Positions 56,498 to 64,000 of a stretch of DNA of 64,000 bases are shown here, one piece after another; position 1 is the stretch's first letter; each line of letters opens with the position of its first letter. This DNA comes from Selaginella moellendorffii (lineage: Eukaryota; Streptophyta; Lycopodiopsida; Selaginellales; Selaginellaceae). Made by a program: the position numbers and the translations under genes. The stretch is from the NCBI RefSeq assembly GCF_000143415.4, contig NW_003314290.1, forward strand, positions 1,398,476 to 1,462,475, read 5' to 3'. Under the pieces are notes generated by a model that was given only the letters and a program-made list of their open reading frames with translations, made no database searches and was not told the origin of the DNA.

Positions 56498-56904
56498 CAC
56501 TGCATCGATCGATTTGCCGAGATGATCGAGCTACAAGGCCGCCGGGATCGATCCAGCTGCTTGCCGATGGCCACACGCGCTGCCGCCACCGCCGCCCGGC
56601 CGCCGCCGCCCCAGGCGTGAAAACAAGAAAGAAACTAAGCAAGCCTAGCTCTACTTGAGTGTGAGTGTGAGACATGGGATATACGGAGGGCCCAGATTAG
56701 CAGGACCACAAACGGTCATTCGGCCCAAACCTTCCGTACGGTCATTTTCTTGATATTTTTTGGAAATATTGTTGCTATACATTCTCATCTTGTGTGATTG
56801 GGGCCTATACAATGTAGCTGGTGGAAAGAGCACTGTGATCGCTATTAGATCGTTTCCTCAGGCGGGAAATTTCTAGGGTTTATCATTTTCTAGGGTTCTA
56901 GACG
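56498..56904. promoter_or_regulatory. Divergent SOSEKI/INTS1 intergenic region
   Basis: About 400 bp. A telo-box-like TAGGGTTTA lies near 56874 and a second TAGGGTT near 56891, just before the INTS1 start. No gene is seen. Confidence 0.5.
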
Positions 56905-59900
56905 ATGAAGGTAACGTTCTTTCTCGATTCCCAGAGAGATGAAGCGTCTTGTGTTCTTGCAGAGGCAGCATCCTCCCGACGACGACGAGGACGGTCGCGG
57001 CAAGCCGAAAGCCAGGGAAGATCAAGCCCAGGCGCTCGACTTGAATGCGACTCCGCGAGGATTCGATCTCAATGCGCCATTTTCGGAAGAAGAGGGGCAG
57101 GAGTGGATTGCTGGCAGTGGCCAGGAGGATGCTTTGCATCGCGAGATTTTCAAGCAGCATCTGGAGCCAGCAGCTGATTTGGGAATTGACGAAGGTGTGC
57201 TTTTTTGTCTTTGCTTGATTCCTCATCTCACTTTGACGCTCTCATTTAGATTTGGATATTCTACATTCGATTTGGAGCGCGTGGACACAGGAAAATTGGC
57301 AGCGGCTAGACGAGATTCTGGAGTCTGTGCTTGATGAAATCAGCAGATTTCCATCCTCGCCTCCGAGATATCAGTACCTTACTTGCTTTTACATTTCCAA
57401 AAAGCTGCCAAACGCTTTCTGTCTTCCAAGAACATACAAGGTTCGTCCTCAAGGATATGACTGTTTTTCACTTTCAAGGATTTTCCAGGCTTTGCTTTCC
57501 TTCCTTGATTCAAGTCCATCTGAGGCTTCTACAAAGAAACAAAACTTTCTACCTGGTTTTTCTTGCAAGCTCTTGTTTCGAGCTTTTAATGAAAAGCCCG
57601 AATGGCCTTTAGAATTTGTGCAGGTACGCTGTGGCTGTTTGTCTCACAGAAGGTCTCGTGCTTGGGTTTGAGTGCAGGCCTACTTAGACGATGCGATCAA
57701 CTTGCGTAACTGGGTGGACAGTGAGCACTGCAAAGAGTTTGTCGCTAACATACTTACGTCATTTGATGAGGTAATGCTCGATGGTTTTGCATCTTATTTG
57801 TACGTGCTTCTTGCTTTTAGGACCTGACAGTGGGCACGGAAGATCCATCAGATGTCAAGGGCGATACTGCTCAGGTACTTCGGTTTCCAGTTTACAGCAT
57901 GTCTAGGAATGCTTTTTGTTTTATGTAGCAGTGTAGCCTTAAAAACCGATACCCTGGGGACGAAATTCGTCAGAAGGCTAAGGCTGAGTTTATGCAAGCC
58001 CTCAATCATCTCTTAAAGGTTCCATTGATCAAAGAAAATCCCCGTATTCTAAGGTTTTCAACATTTTTTTTCCTTCGAGGTTTATCTCTAAGTCCTGCTC
58101 TACAGGATGTTGACACTAGGTGTAAACTACGAAGAAGTTCGGGTCATTGCATCAAGCATGATGGAGGGCTGGTTGAATACTCCCTTCCATTTTCGTCGCG
58201 CGAAACTTCTGCTGGATCGTGTTCTACATTTTACAAATGGCACAACAATGAAAGATTTTGAAACGGTTGCAAATATTTTATCTCTACGATTGAATCAGGG
58301 CGTTTCTCAGGTTAGTGACTTGTTGGTGCCTAAGTACTTAACCGTGGCACTGTTCCCAGATGAAGAATGCGTCGACCTCGTTTTATACAGAGCTTGTCAT
58401 TCAGATAGTTCAGAAAAGACCAGAATACTCGTCTCTGGCATTAAAGGTACTTCGCTTCTAGTGCGTGTTTGATAGCTAATCTTATATACTCAGACATTTC
58501 TTACCGCGGAGCTGAATTCGACGGGCCCCCATAATATGAAAGGCATTTCAGTTGTTTTAAAGGCTTTGCCGGATTCGCTTTCTCCGGAGAGAGCTTTGGC
58601 GTTAGTGATCAAGGTAATACATCAGAAAGGATATGCTCTTCCGAATAATGTGCTGCTGTGCAGGAATTGGTTTTAAGTGACGATCATGTAGGACGGCTGC
58701 AGGAAGCCGTGACCAGGTACGTTTTCATCAACGTTTTCGTCATGTTCAGTTTCGTGTAAACTTCAGGGTTTTGAAGCAACTAAAAGAGATTAGCCCTTGT
58801 CTCTTATGCCGGGCTCTACTTGAACCCTGGGATTCTATATTGCAGCAGCAGGATTCAGCCAGGCAGTCATGGTTCAAGCAGGTAAGAATATTATCAAAAC
58901 GATATCAACCTTTGTTTTAATTCTCTACTACTTGGTTGCTGCTACAAGGTGATAGAGCTATCATGCCATTTTCTGATTCAAGCGGCTACTCCTTTTTCCT
59001 CCGATGAAAATTTCTCGTTGCCATTTCTGCGACTGGAAAACGATCTAGAGATGAATCTCTCAAGGAGATATTGCCTCTTTTTAAAGATCTCAGCATGAAG
59101 ATTATGACCTTTCAAGTAAGAGCTCTAGAGCTCTCTTACTTGAAGCTCTTTTTCTATTTTGTGTTCTCAGGAGGAAGCGTTAACGTGGTGTGTTGACGTG
59201 CTTAGCTCACAGCTAAGCGCTGGAGATTGCAAGTTTTTCACTACTGCTGTACAGAAGCTTATGTTCTTAGAACCTGTTGAGGTAGGCAGTAGTGCATTGG
59301 CTTTTCGAATTTTGACGCTTCCACCAGGAATATAACTTATCATCGTCGAGTGGTACCGTCGAGCTAAACTCTTTCCAGCTTGTTGCATTCTCCATGCACG
59401 CTTCCGAGGAAGTACTTGCGCGAATAATTTTGATGGGAATATCGGTATTCTCTCTCTTTCGAGTTTTTGGGGACTTGTAATGAAGTTTAGGAACAAACAG
59501 AATCAGTTCCCGATGCAGCAAGAAGATGCTCTTCACATAATTGAGAAGCTGGTGTGGCGGGCGGCCGCTTCGGATAAGCATGCCTTCGGGACGCTGTTTG
59601 CTGATAGCTTGCAGGTGAATATCAAAGCTTTTATCGTACTTTATCTGCCTAATTTTGGTTTGTAGTTACCTGCAGCGATTATGAAGCTTTCATCGTTTTA
59701 CTTACCAAGTGTCTCTCGGCAGCCATTGCCGCAACTTGTCGTAAGCATTGCTGCTTTGAGTTTTGCAAGACCTGAGAAACTTTTGACAGATAAAAGATTT
59801 GTACTGGAGGTCTTGCCTAGTTATTATAGTTATCGCTGCTTATAATCCAGCGACAATTGGTAAGAGCGTTTGGGAGAACTTCCCATCAGTCAGATATCTT

Positions 59901-61828
59901 CTGCAGTACCTTATAACAGAAGGCACAAAGTCGGGGTTTGTTTTTCATGGAATGTTAACGTGACTCTAATGTTTTTGAGCTTGATGCAGTTTGTCGGCAG
60001 CAGATATCCTTGAAGACAAAGAGGCTGTACTAAACGATATCAAGGCTGAGGAAATATTAGACTCTTTTCTGATAAAAGAGTTGGAATGCGAGCCCACGAA
60101 TGTGATGGAACCATGGAAAGGAAATATCATGCTCTTAAACACCCAGACCAATCGAAGAAAACCTCCAACTTACATTTTGGAAGAGCTAAAAGATATCGAG
60201 CCATCTTATGACTTGGGCAGAAGGATCCGCTCCTGCACGGAACCAAGCTTTTTGTGTAATACGGTCAGTTCGCAGGTACAACAGATGATAGGTATCACCT
60301 GCTGGTTTTCATTTCTATTTTCCTTAAAGCAGGACTTCAAGGAAGCCTGGGAATGGATCCAGAAGGTCGCGGGAAAACAGCCAGAAGTACTGGGAATGCT
60401 GCCTTGTGATTGGCAGGTAACTTCGTTTTCAGCTCCTAAACTTTAATAATCAGAATTTGAAAGCAGTGCAAGCTCCTCTATCGCTTCATATTTCAAGCTG
60501 CCAAGTCTCCTATACACGATTTTCTACATAACTTGAGAAAGCTGTTTTCTGAGGACAAAGCTTCCGAAGGTGACGCTGTTAGTGTTATGAAGTTCCTGTC
60601 CGATAAATTGGTATCTCGGAATTCTCATGTCCGAGCTTGCGGGCGAAAATGCATCTCTGGTATTATGAACGGCATGGTGTCGAAGACTGCGGATCCTACA
60701 GTAGATATTTATGCTCAAAGTGCCGAATTTACTTGGCTTGAGGCACTTGAGATTGCAAAACAAGCGGCAACGGTTTCTAGCGCCATTCAGGAAGCTTTAC
60801 AATACGAGTCCTCCATAGACGTGGTATGCAGTTTCAAAAGTATACTTTAGAAGTTTTAAGTGCGCTGCTTTTCAGGTGTGGGCATATCTGAAGTTTCTAA
60901 AGAAGCAACTATCAACTTCATCTTTGGCTTATCTCAGTGCGCGCTTGCTTGTATCAAGGAAACTTTTGGCCTCTAGCCTTCTGTCGACATCAGCAAAGGA
61001 AATTATTTCAGGTTGGAATGGCGAGAATGCTTTTCCCATCTTGGAATTTTTCTTGGATGCTTTCAACACAGTCTGCACACAGCCTTTATCTAAATGGGAT
61101 GATGTTCCTGGTTCTTTGGTGAAGCTATTTTCTAAACGACACGATGGTACTGTGTTTCATATGGAAATTCCAAATATCGTGGTCGAGGCAATGGTGAAAC
61201 TTCTGGGTTTCATTGGCTCCAACGAAAATGAATCTTCCAGGGAGATGGTCTCATATGAAAACATCGTTCAGTTTCTCCTTCCAGGCTTTTTGGCCAAAGA
61301 TGGGGACTTATCAATGGCTTATATTGAGCTCAGCACCGGAGAGAAACTATCAATTCTATCGAAGGAGCAACAAGACTGTCTCATCAGCACAAAGGATGCG
61401 CGACTGGTTAAAGCTGGTGAGCTTGTGCTAAACGTTCTCTTAGCTACTTATATTGTTTTTCCTTCCTTGCAGGACTCATGGATATGGACGCTCGTCTCAA
61501 GGTTGATGCCTTAATCAATCTACACGTATCGGTTGAAGCAAGGGAGTGTCTGCTTGAGGAACTTTCGAGGCTTTCCGAATCAAGGTAGTAAGGCCTTTTT
61601 GTATCTAGAGTACTTGACTATTGCGTTCATGCAGTGTGAAAAACATACTTCAGCCCCTATCCACCTGGGAGCGTCTATGGATTTCTGGATGTTTTCCAAA
61701 TATCGAGGAGCCGGGAACGAGTCCATTCTTGAAGAGTATCTGGTATGGCTTTGTGTTCTTATGTATAATCTATAACTCGTATTTGTTTCAGTGAGCTGAA
61801 AGAAAACGTAAACGCGCAATGGCTGTAA
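56905..61828 (+). CDS. INTS1: Integrator complex subunit 1 homologue
   Basis: A gene of more than twenty short exons encodes about 1,150 aa of mostly helical repeats. The start may be a 6-base exon (MK, at 56905) spliced to RQHPPDDDEDG, or alternatively a Met at 56939 reading through; both keep frame. Recognised parts include RYPGDEIRQKAKAEFMQALN, LTLGVNYEEVRVIASSMMEG, AKLLLDRVLHFTNGTTM, NMKGISVVLKALPDS and ERALALVIKELVLSDDHVGR. These follow the pattern of animal INTS1 (PRALRLL, VRKLVAQRLDIWL, NMQVLYTAL, DYLRASRALLREI). INTS1 scaffolds the Integrator complex, which cleaves nascent snRNA and attenuates Pol II. The last exon ends ENVNAQWL. The next gene starts only 122 bp later. Confidence 0.78.
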
Positions 61829-61950
61829 AGATCGGACTCTGGTTAAAGTTCTTGAAACTGTAGAGTGGACCACACTCAGGTACTTTAATAGGTGACATTA
61901 TCGAAGGTGAAAGGGCCAACGATTTTATTGCAGCTTCACTCATCAGCAAC

Positions 61951-62343
61951 ATGCCGGAGGTTTGGACTAGCTCGGTTTCTTTTGCTTTCCCAATTGTTGA
62001 AATTTTTTTTCTTGCTTTCATTCCAGATTGTGGAGCTCAAAGTGGCAATGTCCTGTCAGGGATGTGTTGGTGCAGTGAAGCGAGTCCTTGGCAAGCTGGA
62101 AGGTGTGTCACTCCATTTTTGCTACTCGAAAGCTTCTAGATCGACTCTGTTGGTTTCGCAGGAGTGGACAATTTCGAGATTGATCTCAAGGAGCAAAAAG
62201 TTTCGGTGACAACGAGCAGCCTCAAGCCGGAACAAGTGCTAGAGGCGGTGTCAAAGAGTGGAAAGGCGACCTCGTACTGGCCTGAGCCTCCAAAGGGAGA
62301 TGCAAATCCCCCAAAAGAAGTAGCCCCAAAAGAAGTGTCTTGA
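61951..62343 (+). CDS. ATX1: ATX1/CCH-type copper chaperone
   Basis: Three exons encode about 95 aa. The first is only 9 bases (MPE), then [19 protein letters not shown] with the MXCXXC copper site (MSCQGC), [16 protein letters not shown], and [12 protein letters not shown]. It carries Cu(I) to P-type ATPases such as RAN1 in the secretory path. A Pro/Lys-rich tail of about 17 aa ([12 protein letters not shown]) resembles the C-terminal extension of plant CCH. The start lies 122 bp after the INTS1 stop on the same strand, which leaves little room for a separate promoter. Confidence 0.9.
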
Positions 62344-62507
62344 GCAAAGAGTTGAAACTATTGTAACTACTTTTACTTTGAGTTTTACTTTGTTTCTTGG
62401 ATCGAAGGAATGTTCCTCGGTGTATTTGGCATTTCCTTAGAAAAGTATGTGGCATTTATAATTGATGGTTGCTTGCCAAGGGAAAGAGTAAGTTTTCTTC
62501 TTGTTCG

Positions 62508-64000
62508 ATGAGGAGAGCTAGCGCCCAGGCGCTGTACAGCAATCGCACGGCGCGCGCGCTCCATAATCTCCCCTCCAGGCGCCGGTCGTCCCGCCTCAAT
62601 CGCGTAAGTCTCTCGTTTCCTCCTCGATCGAGCTCTACAATGCCGACCTAAATCCCGCAGCAAGCCTTTGTCATTGCTCTCGTCGCGCTCTTCGTCCTGT
62701 GCTCGATCGGCCTCGTAATCTGCTGGAGCTTCGTCTTCCCCGACGACGCGACGCGGATTTCTGGTAGCAAATCGGGGCCCCGGGTGTCAAGGATCGCGTT
62801 TGGATCGTCTTCTTCTCACGATTACAGCGCTCAGCCGGCCTGGGTCCATGGGATCATTCCAAGCGATCCTCACGCATGGATATGGTAAGAGAATGGATCA
62901 TTTTCGGTGTTTTAGCTAGAAACAATACTTTCCAGGCTCGGTAATATGGCTTACTTGGATGAAGCTCGAGTGAACTGCGATGCTTCTCCAAATCACTACC
63001 AGTGCAACTGCTCGGCAGATTGGCTGAGACAGCCTCCACATTTTTGTATGACAGGTGAGAACTTGCGAGTTTAGATTTTAGAAACGTTCTCTCTTTTATC
63101 ATAGTCTATTTGATTCGATGCATTTTTCTGTTCTAGGTGACTTGGAGCATGCCGCCAGCAAGATGCAAATTCAGCTTGCCAATCCAGACTATGCGCAGGC
63201 AAATCTTTTTTGCGAACTTTTCTTTCCATTTTTTTTCTCCTTGACAAGGCGAGCGCTCCGATTTTTTTACAGTTTCTCGCGTTCATGTGTCCTGGACATC
63301 GAGAAAAAGGCTTGTTTCCTCCTCCCGGTGCTGATCCAGCAGTGTGCCCGAAAAGGATTTTTGGAACATATAGTGACCACGACTATGGATGGTAATGAAG
63401 CTAAAGGCTCTGCTGCTTTACTGATATATGTCTGTTTATACAGGAGGCATGGAAATAAGCGGCTGCCTCAAAAGGATGCCTTGAAACAAGTTTTCTTAGA
63501 TGCTCTTGGGGAAAGTCTTGACAGCCCTCGGAGGAATGGTGGTCGTGGAATAGAATGGAAGGTACTATAAAATTTAACAAACGTTTGAAGGACATAGATA
63601 AGCTTTTTTTGTCTTTCCAGTACACGCTGAATCAAGAAAGTAAAGGCTATGAGATTGATGTCATCCTTTTAGACACTCGATACTATCGTGATCCGCTACC
63701 ATGCCACACTAAAAGAGCATTTTGCAAGGACATTACAAGGACAAAAACTTCTCCTGAGCATCGTGCATGGTAAGTTTTTTTGGTTCGCAAGCTGTTCACA
63801 TTGCATTTACAGGTGTGAGGATTTTCTCGGAGGAGAGACTGGGATGGGGAGTTGCTGTGGCAAGGATAGTCTGTTCTTGAATGGTCTGCAGTGTATTTTT
63901 CTTTCACTTTACTTATGTTGTCCTTTACAGAATCAGAGCTGCCTAAGTTATTGTCAAACTCTAACTTCTGCGACGTTCTTGGAAACCATCAAAGAAATTG
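62508..64000 (+). CDS. PhoD-like alkaline phosphatase (5' part, cut by the window end)
   Basis: The coding sequence starts at 62508 (MRRASAQALYSNRTARALHN) and runs off the window. One membrane segment follows (QAFVIALVALFVLCSIGLVI), probably a signal anchor. The phosphatase domain begins with FLAFMCPGHREKGLF, SDHDYGWNNGNKRLPQKDAL, RRNGGRGIEWKYTLNQES, DVILLDTRYYRDPLPC and LGGETGMGSCCG, as in plant PhoD/alkaline-phosphatase-D-like proteins. The metal-binding HDYGWN-type motif is present. The enzyme would hydrolyse phosphate esters, probably in the secretory system. Introns are of the usual short type. Confidence 0.85.

Overview
The window is nuclear DNA of a land plant. Three things suggest a lycophyte such as Selaginella (inference; no species search was possible): all multi-exon genes have very short introns, mostly about 50-60 bp; gene spacing is very tight; and the plant gene set includes a bifunctional FO (deazaflavin) synthase, which I do not know from flowering plants. 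Gene-dense blocks of mixed GC alternate with AT-rich, transposon-littered islands.

Layout. 1-2025: gene-free. 2026-13403: a dense block with LSF1 (-), a small conserved protein (+), a Lys-rich nuclear protein (-), a MUT-7-like 3'-5' exonuclease ending in a dsRNA-binding domain (+), an acyltransferase (+) and the chloroplast intron-splicing factor RNC1 (+). 13404-16830: AT-rich and gene-free, with tandem repeats. 16831-23243: RSH1 (-), ribokinase (+) and a Sep15-like oxidoreductase (-). 23312-26727: an AT-rich island holding a frameshifted GT37 fucosyltransferase between two decayed tRNA-Gly-like sequences. 26947-37458: a sugar-phosphate/nucleotide-sugar translocator (-), HECT ligase UPL7 (+), a one-exon kinase (+) and FO synthase (-). 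37550-43300: a decayed Ty3/gypsy element (-) with a 5S-rRNA-like segment, a PBS-like site, a 160-bp tandem duplication and a foldback repeat. 43610-64000: APS kinase (-), an F-box/kelch protein (+), an LEA_3 protein (-), an At1g01500-type protein (+), PheRS alpha (-), a ferritin-like desiccation-related protein (-), SOSEKI (-), INTS1 (+), an ATX1-type copper chaperone (+) and the 5' part of a PhoD-like phosphatase (+).

The genes do not form one pathway. Several products are probably plastid-related: LSF1 (starch), RNC1 (group II intron splicing), RSH1 (ppGpp) and possibly FO synthase. Two are stress- or desiccation-type proteins (LEA_3 and PCC13-62-like). Many neighbours are divergent, in two cases with only about 100 bp between start codons. 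Exon structures were read by eye from splice sites and family conservation. Two junctions, in LSF1 and ribokinase, do not keep frame with canonical splice sites and are flagged.
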